DNA of 64,000 nucleotides, taken from NCBI GenBank assembly GCA_029706075.1, contig JAINUG010000390.1, forward strand, positions 1 to 64,000, in the 5' to 3' direction. The notes under the pieces are model-generated. The model did no database searches, was not told where the DNA came from, and saw only the letters and a list, made by a program, of their open reading frames with translations. Below, piece after piece: positions 36,271 to 49,100 of this stretch. Source of the stretch: Aldrovandia affinis (Eukaryota > Chordata > Actinopteri > Notacanthiformes > Halosauridae). How positions within the stretch are numbered: the first letter of the stretch is position 1; every line of letters begins with the position of its first letter. A program made the translations under genes and the position numbers.

Positions 36271-36420
36271 CAGCTCCTTCCAGCTCCTTCCAGCTCCTTC
36301 CAGCTCCTTCCAGCTCCTTCCAGCTCCTTCCAGCTCCTTCCAGCTCCTTCCAGCTCCTTCCAGCTCCTTCCAGCTCCTTCCAGCTCCTTCCAGCTCCTTC
36401 CAGCTCCTTCCAGCTCCTTC
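36271..36420. repeat. Perfect 10-bp tandem array, 15 copies
   Basis: Fifteen identical copies of CAGCTCCTTC with no mismatch. All six frames stay open (10-residue cycles SSSFQLLPAP and KELEGAGRSW), so the overlapping reading frames are artefacts. Confidence 0.98.
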
Positions 36421-36429
36421 CAGCCATGT

Positions 36430-37420
36430 GCTCGGCTCCCCACTCTCTCTCTCATTTGTCCTGCGTGTGGGCCTTCTATACTGGCCTTGATTAGGTGGCC
36501 CAAGCACTGACACCTGTAGTTGTGTTGCATTGTGGGGCTTGTAGTGCGACGGCGGCCATTTTGTGAAGTGGCCACGATCAGCACCACTCCTCCACCACAC
36601 GTCCCCTGTGAACATATATATATATATATTTTTTTTGCAGAAGTTAGGCCAATGGGGAGACACTGACTTTTCTACAAGCCGGACCTTGAAGTGCCAGTTG
36701 GACTTCTGTCATGAGTTCCTACTTGGTTTTGAGTCTCTAATCTGTACATTTCAATCATTTGTGAGAGCTGGTTGTTGAATGTCGTGCAATCGACTTGTAC
36801 ATCTGTCTGACTCGCTGCGAAGAGTATAACTAAAAAAAAGTTGAGGACAAATGTGGATTAAACTGTTAGAAGATTGACCATTGGGCATGGAAGTTGGTTT
36901 TGAGGCAGCTACAACAACTTTCAAGAATAGCTGAGGTGCAGTACAGTATTTACTGGGCTCAGTGCCACTTTAGTTGTTTACTGTAGGCTACGTTTTGAAA
37001 CAGAGAGCTTATATTACCTTTATAATATCAAATATTATTTTAATACAAACAAATGTGATTATAAACATTTCAATAATACTGATGTTTAAAAAAACTGACT
37101 GCATGTTAGATAATACAAACCTAATTTGTCGACATTGAACTACAACACATTTTCCATGATGACTAAATTCAGTCCCAGTTTCAAATCAGAAGACCCACAC
37201 ATTTCAGATTTCTTTCCCCAACAAAGCTTCAGATTTTAACATATTTTGATTTTAAAATGCGCCCTCAGCAGTATCCCGAAACGGAAGCACTGTCAGCACA
37301 CAGCAGAAGAATGCACAAGGAATCCATGACAGTAACAGTGCTGAATTCTCACGGAGTCACCCCGGCTTTTCATAGTTTTGGTGTCTCTCCTGAAGCCCAC
37401 CTGCTCTTACCTGCTCCTGC
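36430..37420. other. No gene recognised
   Basis: A short (TA)n is at about 36614-36630. The sequence around the 10-bp array (36035-36600) may be the end of an old retroelement, but I cannot name it. Confidence 0.3.
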
Positions 37421-37424
37421 CACA

Positions 37425-38045
37425 CACAGGTGGTTCTGTGTGTCTCAGTAGGTAGAGCGTGGTTCTGGCTCAGTAGGTGAGCGTGGTTCTGTGTGGCTCA
37501 CCTGGTTCTCTGTGTGTCTCAGTAGGTGCGTGGTTCTGTGTGGCTCACACAGAGTGTGGTTCTGTGTGGCTCAGTAGGTAGAGCGTGGTTCTGTGTGGCT
37601 CAGTAGGTAGAGCGTGGTTCGTGGCTCTAGGTAGAGCGTGGTTCTGTGTGTCTCAGTAGGTAGAGTGTGGTTCTGTGTGGCTCAGTAGGTAGTGTGGTTC
37701 TGTGTGGCTCAGTAGGTAGAGCGTGGTTCTGTGTGGCTCAGTAGGTAGAGCGTGGTTCTGTGTGGCTCAGTAGGTAGAGCATGGTTCTGTGTGGCTCAGT
37801 AGGTACAGCGTGGTTCTGTGTGGCTCAGTAGGTAGAGCGTGGTTCTGTGTGGCTCAGTAGGTAGAGCGTGGTTCTGTGTGGCTCAGTAGGTAGAGCGTGG
37901 TTCTGTGTGGCTCAGTAGGTAGAGCACGGCGTTGGCAACGCTTGGGGTTCAATTCCCACTGGGGCCACATGTACTGAAAAAATGTATGCATTCACTACTG
38001 TAAGTCGCTTTGGATAAAAGCGTCCGCTAAATGGCATATATTATA
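37425..38045 (+). mobile_element. SINE family E with about 17 tandem copies of its head
   Basis: About 17 units of ~29 bases built from TGGTTCTGTGTGGCTCAGTA and GGTAGAGCG run from 37425 to 37930. Each contains a tRNA A-box-like TGGCTCAGTAGG. The last unit continues into a normal SINE: GGGGTTCAATTCC B-box, CATGTACTGAAAAAATG and the hairpin tail. Some units are shortened. Confidence 0.9.
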
Positions 38046-38528
38046 TTATTATTATATTAGTGTACACTGTTTATCGATGGAAACGAGCAGGGCACGGAAG
38101 GAGTGTCCTCCTGGGGTAACTGGCACCTGGAAGCCGAGCAGACTGGCATCCCGTCAGAGACACACAGAGTCACCTGCGTCTTCACGAGCAGGGCGTGGCT
38201 GTGACAGGGTCCCACGTCCCCCTTCGCTTTCCCTTCCCTTTGTTTGGAGATTACACAGGGTCCCTTCCTTCTCTCTCCTTTGTGCGGAGATTACGCTCAC
38301 AGACAGAACAACCCGATGTAAAGCTTCTTTGGCTGTGTTTGCATTTAGATAATTGCTTTTGACTGTAGCATTCTTTCAAAGGGGGGCATTTAGTGCTGAT
38401 ACCTCGGGGTGTTCTCTTTGTGCCCTGTCACCCAATATGAGCACTGTCACATTTGTTCGGGTAATTCGCTGCTGTTGGCTAAGAGACGTTTGTGCTGCAA
38501 GAGGTCTGTTCTTACAGAATACCCTGCA

Positions 38529-38560
<32 letters not shown>

Positions 38561-38690
38561 AGACACAAATATATATACACACACACACACACATAGACAC
38601 ACACATAGACACATACACACACAGGCAGACACAAATATACATACACACACACACACATAAATACACACACACGCACACAAACACACACAC

Positions 38691-38738
<48 letters not shown>

Positions 38739-38892
38739 CACATACACACACACAGGCAGACACAAATATAAATACACACACACGCACACATACACACACA
38801 CACACACACAACACAGGCAGACACACACACTCACTAGCACACACACACACACACACACAGACACATACACACACAGGCAGACACAAATATAA

Positions 38893-38928
<36 letters not shown>

Positions 38929-38932
38929 TCCT
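38529..38932. repeat. Large compound (CA)n microsatellite
   Basis: About 400 bases of CA repeats interspersed with higher-order ACACAGGCAGACACAAATAT blocks, which recur four times. Long Cys/Val and His/Thr frames over it are artefacts. Confidence 0.95.
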
Positions 38933-38939
38933 GGTGCCC

Positions 38940-39590
38940 CCAGCACCCTTATGCCCTGTCCATTGTGGCAGAGGTGCCTATAGCCCAGCGTGGTGAATTA
39001 AAGCACTGCTGTGCTTGGGCCTCTTTGTTGTGGCTGATTTCATTCACAAGATCTGTCAGAAAGGAATCCCAGGCTCCGCCCCAGCCCCACCCCCCCCACA
39101 CCATGATTTATGCGCCAGGCCCCGCGTGACACCACAGGATGAATGTGCAGGGCTGTGACATTTCCATTAGCGCGGTCGGTGGGTGTGTGTCGGTGGGGGG
39201 GGGAGATAACTCAGGAGTGGCAGGTAGCTTCCTACTGTAGATGATGAATCAGTCACAGGGTCTCCCGAATGGCACGCAGGGTGTGAAACAGCCGCTGCTC
39301 ACCTGGATTCTGACAGAGCAAAAGGGCTCTCCGAGGGAAGCGGTCCCTCCCCCCTTCCCCCTCTGTGTCAGAAGCTTAACAGGAGAGCGCAGCGCAGAGA
39401 GAGGCTTACAGTGCATGACCGCTGCGCCGTTTGAGCAGTATAGGACATACCGCTGTGCCTGCTGACCGCCTCCCTGTGTCTCACATTCATCACTTCACTG
39501 TCAGAGGGGGAAAGGGAGGAGGTATATCGTTAAGGGATTATGCCTGATTGTTCGCAGAGATTGATTGCGATCGTTCCCCTTAAGTATTCC
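38940..39590. other. Unique sequence, no gene recognised
   Basis: C-run at about 39088-39098 and G-run at about 39195-39203; otherwise unremarkable. Confidence 0.35.
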
Positions 39591-39595
39591 CCCAG

Positions 39596-39836
39596 CAGTG
39601 GTGGACAAAGTAAAAGTACTTTTATTTTACTTTTACTTATTACTGTACTTAAGTAAATTTTTAAGTATCTGTGTTTACTTAAGTATTTCCATTTTTACTT
39701 TTACTTTTTCAACAACAAATATTTCCACTCAACATGGGAAGCAATGGAGAACTTTTGACTTTTACTGGACTAATATTTTATCAGGGCATCTGTACTTTTA
39801 CTCAAGTAAAGGGTTTGTGTACTTCGTCCACCACTT
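39596..39836. mobile_element. hAT-like MITE (AGTGGTGGAC family)
   Basis: Starts CAGTGGTGGACAAAGTA and ends TACTTCGTCCACCACT. The interior is AAGTA/TTTACTT words. This is a widespread fish element type. Target duplication imperfect. Confidence 0.8.
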
Positions 39837-39839
39837 ATT

Positions 39840-40660
39840 CACAGTCCCTGCTCTTTGTAATTTCGTCATCAGACAACATTCTGGTGGGTCCTCTTGTCGT
39901 AGTTAAGAGAGGTAGAATGCATCGTTGTCCTCGGGTTAAAAAATCTGCAGACCCGATCCTTGGCTGTGTCCTGGCCCGGTGATCCCATTTGGTCTTTCAT
40001 GTGAACGCAGTTTTTAGGTGTTGGGAATTGAGTGTGTTGCTATGGAGTGTTCATCTGTATGTTCAGTAAGTATTGTACACTAATATGAGATATTTAAACC
40101 TTGTGTTATCTGGAAGAAAGAAGTTGTAAAACTGTAACACTTACATAGTAGGAAGAGATCTCTCTCTGTAGTAGGTCACAGGAGCTGTAGAAACCAGCAG
40201 TACTGTTTGGAGAAATACATGCTCATACAGTTTTCCCAGCCCATTTTTTTCTAGCTTTAAATAACAATGACATTAATATTTCACTGTCATTGTAGCGTAT
40301 AATATTAGGAGTTATTATTGTTTAGAGTGTTTTCTAGTTTTCTAGCAGTGGCTAAGGCCACCATACATCATACAAACAATGATGAACACAATTGATTTAT
40401 ATTGTGCACTTTCTTAAGCAATACAACAAGCAATGCAATAAAAATAGCACAAACAATAGTAATAACAGTAACACAAGTAAAAAGGATTAGAGTCAAGAAA
40501 TATATCCAAATACAGAAACTTATTTAAAATAGTAAGAAATAATACAATCTTTTTTATTATCTCATCTCAAAGAATGGGTTAGTCACACACATGCACACAC
40601 ATGGCCAACTACCTATGTGTTGGCCAACTGTGGCTGAAACGATATAGTTCATTAGTCCCT
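39840..40660. other. AT-rich, no gene recognised
   Basis: No repeat or exon identified. Confidence 0.35.
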
Positions 40661-40679
40661 AAAACTTGAATGCTCTCAG

Positions 40680-40870
40680 CACAGTCCCCAACTCAGCACT
40701 CCTAACTGAAGGCCCTAGGACTCCCTTAACTGAATGCCCTGGGAACCTTCCAACTGAAGGCCCTAGTCACTGAAGCTCAAATGCTATACGGCCCTCCTAT
40801 CTGAAGGCCCTAGCCCCTCAAATTCAAATGCCCTGGAACTTTCATAACTGCAGGCCCTTGGACCCTAGGC
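40680..40870. repeat. Degenerate minisatellite, ~30-bp period
   Basis: AACTGAAGGCCCTAG and variants (AACTGAATGCCCTGG, ATCTGAAGGCCCTAG, AACTGCAGGCCCTTG) recur about six times. Confidence 0.7.
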
Positions 40871-40879
40871 AGGCGTCAC

Positions 40880-41980
40880 CAGAGGAAAACTTTGCAGTAC
40901 TGCTGTGTTTTCAGTGCTTAAAACGGCTCTCCAAATGAAATACAATCAAAATGTGTCCTTAACTTTGCTTTGCTAAGCTTTTATAGGATGTTTTTTGTCT
41001 ACATAATAACAAATATGAATATGAAAAACAAATATAGAACTTTCTCTCCAACTGTGTCCTGGGAGAAAATAACATATGTGTCCTTTAATCAATCTGCCTA
41101 ATTACTGTCACTCTCAACAAGCATAACTAATCTAATTTTGAATTATTGTTGATATAATGCTAAATGGGCAGTAAAATATATTGATATAATCAATAGGTGT
41201 ACAAAATAATGTATATGAGATAACTAACATTGATCATCAGATTATAGCAATTATGTTTCATTTGGTAATATCAGTTAGCGCTAAACCATCAAGGTCTAAT
41301 ACAATCCATGAGTAGCCTATGAATTAATTTATTATTATTTATTTATTTATTTGATAGTGAAAATGTACAATTTTCAACATGGATGTTAATGCAGGAACAT
41401 TTAACCTGAACCACGGCAGGGAATGTATCTATTCCCTGATACTACTTCCCCATTCTGGAGAAAACAGATTTATGGCGCACCTGGCCACAGAAAAAAACCA
41501 ACACTATACGTCCTCGGCCGATTTAATGTGAGATAATGCCTTTGTTGCACACAAACGATTACAGATGTCCCAACGGGCATCATTTTAAGATATTACAACA
41601 ATGAAATCACGGGAATGATAATTAGCCACTCGCGATTATTTCGTGACCATGCCTGTATTTCATTACGATACATATTTCACCACCGTTTTGGTGACCACAT
41701 CGCATACCTGGCTGGTGATGTCGGCGCTGGGGGAGGCTGGTAGTCGCTGTGGCATCTGCAGCGTTAGATTCTACGGTCATAGAGACTGCCGGGTAGTTTT
41801 TATAACAGTTTCTTTAAAAAATTTTTCGTGTAAAAACGACACAGAAAACAAACCATTTTTGTTTTAAAAAGTGGGTGCTTAGGCTTGTCGGAATAATGTT
41901 CCTTTCCAAGGTTCAACAGAGGAGGGGGTAACAGGGGTAACTGATGTATTATAAAACAGCAGGGATTAACATGATAATAT
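40880..41980. other. AT-rich, no gene recognised
   Basis: Nothing coding; a TTTA run near 41335-41355. Confidence 0.35.
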
Positions 41981-41982
41981 AA

Positions 41983-42243
41983 TATATGCCATGTAGCGGA
42001 CGCTTTTATCCAAAGTGATTTACAGTAGTGAATGCATACATTTTTCAGTATATGTGGTCCCAGTGGGAAACGAACCCACAACCTAAGCGTTGTCAACGCC
42101 ATGCTCTACCTGCTGAGCCACACAGAACCATGCTCTACCTACTGAGCCACACAGAACCATGCTCTACCTGCTGAGCCACACAGAACCATGCTCTACCTAC
42201 TGAGCCACACAGAACCACACTCTACCTACTGAGCCACACAGCA
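41983..42243 (-). mobile_element. SINE family E, minus strand, with about 5 tandem heads
   Basis: Complement order: hairpin tail (GCGGACGCTTTTATCCAAAG), linker, B-box, then about five copies of a ~29-base unit (CATGCTCTACCTACTGAGCC). It mirrors the expansion at 37425-37930. Confidence 0.88.
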
Positions 42244-42579
42244 TCAGACAGGCACATATTGCGCTTACTGGTACTTCAAAAACAAGCACTTGAAGCTTTC
42301 CTCGTTCTTATCCGTAATGCACAGGTGTAATTTCAGACAGTGTGCATCAAGCGTGGGAGCAGGGCTGTCATTACTGTAACTGCTTTAAGTCAGTGTGGCT
42401 TCTGGCTCAGTTTCAGCTACGTGTGTAACAAACTCTTTGGGATTTTTTTCTTTGGGGGGGGGGCGGGGTGTGTTTCAGGAGAAGTCAGGTTCAAATGTAG
42501 GCTATATATTTCTGATGATAAATGTTAATAAAAAAAGGAAGCAAAACAAAATCCATGTTAATGAAGTGTTCCAGTTGGG

Positions 42580-42870
42580 TCCACTAAAACTGAATTCTGT
42601 ACATCTGTTGCCATCACCATCACATATACTTTTTGTATATGTATACTTGTTTACTCCTAAAAATAATAATAATATTTTTAATATATATATACTAACCTTT
42701 TCCTTCCCAGTTTTACAGGTATGGTATGCAGCCGCCAACAATGATGTCTATCGCTGTATTACTGCACTGATCTCTTGCGTGAACAATGATTGTTCTTACC
42801 ATGTATTAATGCACATCTTGTAAGTCGCTCTGGATAAGAGCGTCTGCTAAATGCTTAAAATGTAAAATGG
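42580..42870 (+). mobile_element. L2-tailed dispersed repeat, family C
   Basis: Close to 9274-9575 with a different internal A/T-rich spacer. Ends in the intact hairpin tail. Confidence 0.8.
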
Positions 42871-42884
42871 GACAACGGAGGAGC

Positions 42885-44900
42885 TTTAAAAAAAAAAAAA
42901 AAGAACCAAGTTGGATAAAGTGTTAAAGCCGGTGCAGAAAGGGAAAATAAAGGGTCTCTGCTGGGTGTCTTTGCCCCCCTCCCACCCACCGATTTTTTTA
43001 CAGTGTGTACATCTCAGGTATGAAGATTGGCTGACCCCATTTTAAACCTGTAAACATTTTGAAACGAGTGAAATTCCATCATCAAAACGTTGTTAAAAAG
43101 GCAAGAACAGACATTCCAGCGCAGTGCGGAGCATTCCTCCCGTCGTCTGCGTATTCGGCGACCCCCCTGCCCCCGCCCCACGGGCTGTCTGTAACTGCTG
43201 TTCGGCTCGAGGTATGGGCTTTTATTGAGCAGATGCTGGAACAAAAGCAGATGTTTGAAAATATGTTGACAGCAATGGAATTGGTGTCCTCTCTCTCTCG
43301 CTCTCTCTCTCAGAATACTTTTTTGTACTCATTCTCTCCCCCTCGGGGAGAGAGAAAGAAAGAAAACAGAGAGAGAAAGAAAACAGCCCAAAGAATGGTC
43401 TCACTCAGATGAACGCAACATATCGCAACTTGTAAACGTTATAAAGGAACCCTTTTGTGACAAAGTTTTGATTAAATGCGCAGCACAAAAGTTCAGGATT
43501 GCTGGGATGTTTGTGGAATAGGGGTGCGGAATTAATCGAAAAGCGATAATTGTGCTTCGTTCGGGGTGAAATGGCGGCCTCCCTGCATCAGCCCGACTGG
43601 CTGACGGAAGTTACAACGAGTTGTGCACGCGCCGAGGGGCTGTGACTACAGAACGCCAGAACGCCACTCTGTGTGTGATCCCAGCCCTCGCTCTGACGGC
43701 AAGGACTGACAGACCACAGCAGCACTGCTTTGCGTTTTTGTTGTGGGTGTGTGTGCGTGGGGGGTTGTCTTTAATGGATTACAGCTTTCGGTGAGTCTTT
43801 TTTTTTTTTTTTTTTTAAAGTAAATCCTCAAAGGCAGTGAGTGCCTTCTGCTATTGTTAACTTTTTTTTCTCTCTCTCCCTCTCTCTGCCTCCCTTTTTG
43901 TACTGGAGCCAGCTTGACCTTTTAACCAGCGCCCCAGGTGAGTCTTTCACAGGTAGTGTGATGGTTGCAGGGGAGGTTTTGCAATCCCCTGCCAGGCACA
44001 CACTCTCGAAGCTTCCTCCTTAATTGCAGATGCGTGAGCAAATAATCACACTGCCTCTTACCCTGGCTTGTTGTGTCTGGGACTGATGTGCCCCTCCCAG
44101 GTGGTAGAGAAGGGGATGAAGTGGTTACCTTAAACATCGAATGGGCTGTTACTGTAGGCCTATACATCAAACAGATGGAGTATTACAGAGACTGTTAAAA
44201 AAAACACACCAATCTGTGTACATAAAATGTAAATAAAAAAATAAAATAAAATGTATATTTTTTAATAAACATCAGATTATTTTTTGCAAGTTCTTTTTGT
44301 AGGCAGCACTTGGGTGAAAGCTTTTCACATACCCAGTTTTAACATTTCACATACCCAGTTTTCCTTCTTCATGGAAACTTTGGAACTTTTGCTCCTCCAA
44401 AGGTCCCATCATTTGAATCCCTCCCAGAAAGAGCAGTTGCATCATGTGAATGTCACCCGAGACTCTCGATTGAGACGCATGCGGAGCGATGTGCACCGTG
44501 AACGAAACCGGCGTCACAGGGGTTGGGTAGCACTGCGGTGTCCAAAGGGCGCTCTTTACGGAAACCCAGTCGGGCTGCTTTCACCTCCGCTTCCTCCTGG
44601 GGTTTGAAAGACGCGTGACCGGATTACACAGCTCCTCTCTAAAGCAGGGCAGCGTGGCAGAGAGGAGGTGTAAATGCAGTCACAGACCTTGCTCCCAAAG
44701 GTTTAATGCATGACTTTGAGTTAACTGCTATTTGAGGAAACACTTTAACATGTGAGTGACTAAACTGATAGAAACCTGAGTAAAATTAATTTACTGCTTA
44801 TTCTCTCTTCCTGGCTTGATACAGTAGGGTGTATTGGGTAAATCATCCCTAAGTCAGCTCCCTGGAGGTGACTATTTTGGTGTATGAAAGAATTGTGTTC
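42885..44900. other. Unique non-coding sequence with homopolymers
   Basis: Poly-A at about 42888-42902, CT runs at 43290-43312, poly-T at about 43799-43817. No exon recognised. Confidence 0.35.
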
Positions 44901-44907
44901 ACAAATT

Positions 44908-45018
44908 ATTGTGGTTCTGTGTGGCTCAGTAGGTAGAGCATGACATTGACAACGCTTAGGTTGTGGATTCAATTTCCATGGGGACCACATATACTGAAAA
45001 ATGTATGCACTCAGTACT
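44908..45018 (+). mobile_element. SINE family E, partial
   Basis: TTGTGGTTCTGTGTGGCTCA head, GTTGTGGATTCAATTTCC B-box area and CATATACTGAAAAATGTATG. The tail is lost. Confidence 0.82.
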
Positions 45019-45019
45019 G

Positions 45020-47480
45020 GATAAAATCTAGTTTAATTGAATCTAATTCCTTGAGCGGAGCTGTTGTTGATAAACGCATTCATTCTTTGGTAGCACATGA
45101 CTTGAAACCCTTTAGACGCCAGTAAGATTCCTGCAGATTATTGAGAAATTCAAAAGAAGCATCCATTTCCACTAACAAGCATCCAAAAGATGATTGTACA
45201 TTTTTCGGGTTGGTATAACATGTTTGATTGAGACTTCTCAGGGATCTGCAGGACTCATTTCCCTAAACATTCACCGCCATCTAAAAGAGTTGAAATAATA
45301 ACTATTTTGACCCAGGTCCGCTCCAGAACAGGGCTGGGTGTGAAAGGTAAGGAAGTGGGGGTCCGGTGTTCAGGGGGGCTTTGCCTCCTCGCCCCACGGT
45401 GCCGACCCCTGGGTCAGGCCCGCGCCGTGGGCCCCAGTCCCCTGGCAGAGGCGCTGACAGGCCAGGGCGCAGACGGGGCGAGGGCCCGGGCCGAGTCTGA
45501 GCGGGGAGCCGGGGAGACCCGGGAGGGACTCCGCCAGAGACCGCGGCGAACAGATGGACCTGGGGGAACCGCCCTCTCCTTGAAAGGGAAGCTGACCTGA
45601 GATCGAGAGATCAGCGTCCCTCTGCCAATCACCTGATCGACTTAATGGAAGCCAGCGCTCTCCCCTACAATAGCTGCCTTTTACCCCCTCCTCTCCACAC
45701 ACACACACACACTCTCTCTCGTTCACCAACTGTCAGCAAGTCTTGGTGGGCCCCATCCCTTATTTCTGAGGGGTGACCTTTTTCCTCCACAATTTGAGAG
45801 AGAGAGAGAGTGCTATTAAATGACCTCTCAGCTTGATTTTTTTCCCCCTTACACTCTACACTGGGCATGTGTCACGTCACAGTCATTCAGAGAGGTAACT
45901 TTTCCATAGCTGGCATGTTTTCAAAGTAAATTAAACACGGCCCCAAACATGCGCGCCAACACTGCGCGTTTTATTATTATTTTGTTTACCGCCGCATAAT
46001 TGGCATTATAAACCGAGCGAGAGTGTTCTCGGGGTGTTATTTAATATTTCCTTTTTTCATTTGTTCGGGATGTTGACTGCCGCCACTTCTCGGCAGTCAT
46101 TTCAAGACGGGTTGTTTTTGGAACGAGACCAACTTTCTCTTTCTCTTCGCCCCAGTTTCCGGACTCCGCGGCACGAGCCTGTTGATGGAGACGTCTAAGG
46201 TTCCCAGGCAACGAAAGGTCGAATGCCTCTCGCACATTCTGCGCGTCGGCTCATTTTTTTGCTTAATTTTGACCGCAGAGCTGAATGAAGCTGCACGCGC
46301 ACGAAAGTGATTACGCTTTTCCTACTGCAAGCTGCAGAGGTGCACTTCAACAGATGGTTTGCAGGCTATAAATTTGATGATTTTCGGGTTACTTTTGCGC
46401 ATTAAAAAAAGGGACATGCCATAAGGGAATTTCAGGCTATGTGACACTGTTGTCCGTTTGCAATGACGTAGCTAGCAGTACACCATGTCACGGACATTCG
46501 CTGTACACGGAAAGACAAGAGTTATCGATACATTTGCCCGTAGTAAGTATTGGGTTACCAGGAGATGTTCCAACTGTTGCCGATTTGATCGTGAGAGCAC
46601 TTGTTTCTGTTACCCAGGAGATCGAGGTACAAAAGTCAACACGAAGCAAACAAGTATATCATAATGGATGTGAAAGGAAGCAGCACTTCATCCCCAAAAA
46701 GCACCTACTTTTATTTAGGAAAAAAAGCAGATAGATATGCCGATATCAGGTAATGTAATTAGTTCTGACATTTACAAAACGCTGACCTGATTGACAGATA
46801 CATCTAAATGAAACAGCTTTTTTTCCAATACATTTGAAGGTGGTGGGGATTTTTGCTGTTTGAACTAAAAATAAAAAAAGTGCACATTTAACAAAATGAC
46901 AGAATCATTTTCAACTTGTCGGTTGGGATCTGAATACAATTATGAGACGCAAGTGTAATTAAAGACATCAAAGATGTCTCAGTTTCAGGTATCACGATCA
47001 CAGGCGCATATCTACAAAGTTATAGAAAGATTAAAGGCCGTTTAATTTGAGTGGAAAAACAGAGAGGACTTGTTTTCCATATGGTACAATGGCTGGATTC
47101 ATTTTCACAATCAATTCCAAAGATCTCCCATCTTCATTGTTCACCACATATTTGTTTGAGGTGTTTGTGCCTGATGCAGGTTTTGTACACATGGAGATGG
47201 GGAAATCATTTTCCAGTCCTGGGGAACTTTTGCAACCCCCAATACCTTCAAAAGGCGGTATCTCAGATCAAAATGTTGGCTGGAGGCCTATGTCATCCGT
47301 AGTCTACCTTTAGGCTAGGCTAACTCCAGTATAGTTCATGGGTCGTCTTTACAGTGGAGTTATTTTCAAACGGAGGTGAATACAGTTGACATGCATTTAT
47401 TTTCCAGAAAGAACAACATCTTTATCTTGTTGTATGGGGGGGAAGCCATTTCCGTGTATATTGTTCCTGACATTACAATT
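45020..47480. other. Unique sequence; 45940-46330 a conserved-element candidate
   Basis: No repeat family. 45360-45600 is GC-rich. 45940-46330 mixes GCATAATTGGCATTATAAAC and CpG-containing words in an enhancer-like way. 46441-46734 is open for 97 codons on the plus strand but shows no recognisable domain. Confidence 0.25.
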
Positions 47481-47485
47481 TTTTT

Positions 47486-47510
47486 TGAAAAAAAAAAAAA
47501 AAAAAAAGTG
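47486..47510. repeat. Poly-A tract
   Basis: A long A-run after TTTTTTTTG. Confidence 0.85.
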
Positions 47511-48224
47511 ACATTTTCATAATATTACGAAGAGAAGTGACCTCTTGTGAATGTAACTGAACAAAATATGAATAATTTACCCAGCTCCTCGTTGTTATCT
47601 GGGGGAGATTGCGCTTCAGTGTTTTCCCTGCGTGTGTCTTGCGTGCTCATACTCGCCTGGTGGGTCCCACCACTGTTCCCCTGGCATTCTGGGTCCTGGG
47701 CTGTTAAAATTAATAATGGGATTTGCTAAACATCGAGACAAGGGAATGCGCCTCCCTTCCCAGTTAAAAAAAACCCCAGTAAGTGGTGCCTGAGACGAGC
47801 TCCTGCACTTCAAAGTGTGAGTGTGACAGGAGACGTGGGGAATTAGTGTCCTGGCTGACTACAGGGCCTGACAGCCCACCGCCGTCACCACCGCTGCTGC
47901 TGCTGCTGCTGCTCCTGCTGCCGCTCCTGTAAGCCGAACCCGGGACCTCAAACAACTATGCTGCCCTGTGGGAGAATACAATTTAGAGGAGATTAGTCTG
48001 AACCCAAATAACTCTGTCAGTGTTTACCCACGGCGGGCTCGGGAGGAATCCGGAATCCATTCACACACACCCTCCCCCACGCCGAGCCGCACCCCCACCA
48101 CAGCGCCCCCCCCACCCCGGACCTGGAGAGCACAGAGCACGTGGAGTGGGTGAGTCTGCTCTCTCATCTTATATATTCCACTAATAGTATTTTTTTAGTC
48201 TTCAGTCTTTTAGTGTTTAACCCT
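47511..48224. other. Unique sequence with a short CTG repeat
   Basis: (CTG)n of about six units at about 47893-47911. No exon recognised. Confidence 0.35.
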
Positions 48225-48400
48225 CACCTTTCCCCTTCTCCCCTCCACCCTTCCTCATTTCCCCTTCCTCCTTCCTTATTCTCCCCTTTGCCTCTTCTCT
48301 TCCCCATTTTCCCTTCCTCCTTCCTTATTCCCCCTTCCCCCTTCCTCCTTCCCCCTTCCTCCTTCCTCTATCCTCCTTCCCCTTCCCCATTCCTCTTCCC
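48225..48400. repeat. Polypyrimidine CCCTTCCTCCTTCC tract
   Basis: About 175 bases almost purely C/T on the plus strand, with irregular CCTTCCTCCTT units. Confidence 0.88.
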
Positions 48401-48519
48401 ATACAAGCCTGATGTAATTCTGGTTTGTCATGGCCCCTTTCTGCACCCATACATTCAGACTGCATTCGGCAGCATTGAAAGTCACCACATTGAGGGCTGG
48501 ATATTTATTAAAATGTACT

Positions 48520-48880
48520 TTTCAGATTTTCGCCCATTTTTCCCAATTTGGTAGCCAATTACTCCCGCTGTGCTTAGTTCAATCCCCTCCCTCGTAGTTC
48601 GCTGCCGTAGTCCTGTGACCGGCAGTGACAATGGCGAAGCGCTGCCTCCTCCGAGACAGCACACGTCATGCTGTCGACTGTAATTCCGACACCCCAGAAC
48701 CACTCCTGTGTGCAGCGAACTGTGTGTGTCGGCTTCCCTTTTCCCTCCCTGGGGCGGACAGCCAATTGCTGCCCCGATGGCGCTCCCGGCCAGAGCCGAC
48801 TCTGGCGCGACAGGGAATCGAACCCAGGTCGCCATGGCCAGCGTCGGACGTTGAAAACACTAGACCGCGCTGGAGGCCTG
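48520..48880 (-). mobile_element. SINE family D, near full length, minus strand
   Basis: Complement of the 27427-27796 copy, including the head AGACCGCGCTGGAGGCC at the right end and the body GGGGCGGACAGCCAATTGC. Confidence 0.88.
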
Positions 48881-48884
48881 AGGG

Positions 48885-49100
48885 CTTGATATTTGAACAT
48901 ATGAACATATGAATACATACGAGAATGGGCCATTCAGCCCATCTAGGGTCGTCATGTCCTAATGTAAAGAGTATCTAGTACTGCATCTAGCCTGGATTTG
49001 AAATTTGAATAGCCCAAGTGTTTCTGCCTCTACTACCCAACCTGGCAAGCTGTTCCAGGCATTGACTGGAACTCTCTGTGTAAAGAAAACAAGAGGAAAC
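48885..49100 (+). mobile_element. LINE untranslated-region fragment
   Basis: GGGCCATTCAGCCCATCTAG and AGTACTGCATCTAGCCTGGA match words at 22330-22400 and 24920-25010, next to the minus-strand LINE. Confidence 0.6.

Noticed and set aside
36048..36663. Overlapping 113-148-codon frames with 10-residue repeats
   Set aside because: All frames are open only because a perfect 10-bp array has no stop in any phase.
37425..37930. Cluster of tRNA genes or a CRISPR-like array
   Set aside because: Units have an A-box-like segment but no cloverleaf and no B-box; there are no spacers of constant length. They are SINE head copies.
38447..38946. Long Cys/Val-rich open frames, up to 144 codons
   Set aside because: Translation of the (CA)n microsatellite; no real protein.
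46441..46734. 97-codon plus-strand frame as a gene
   Set aside because: No family resemblance, no splice structure; open by chance.
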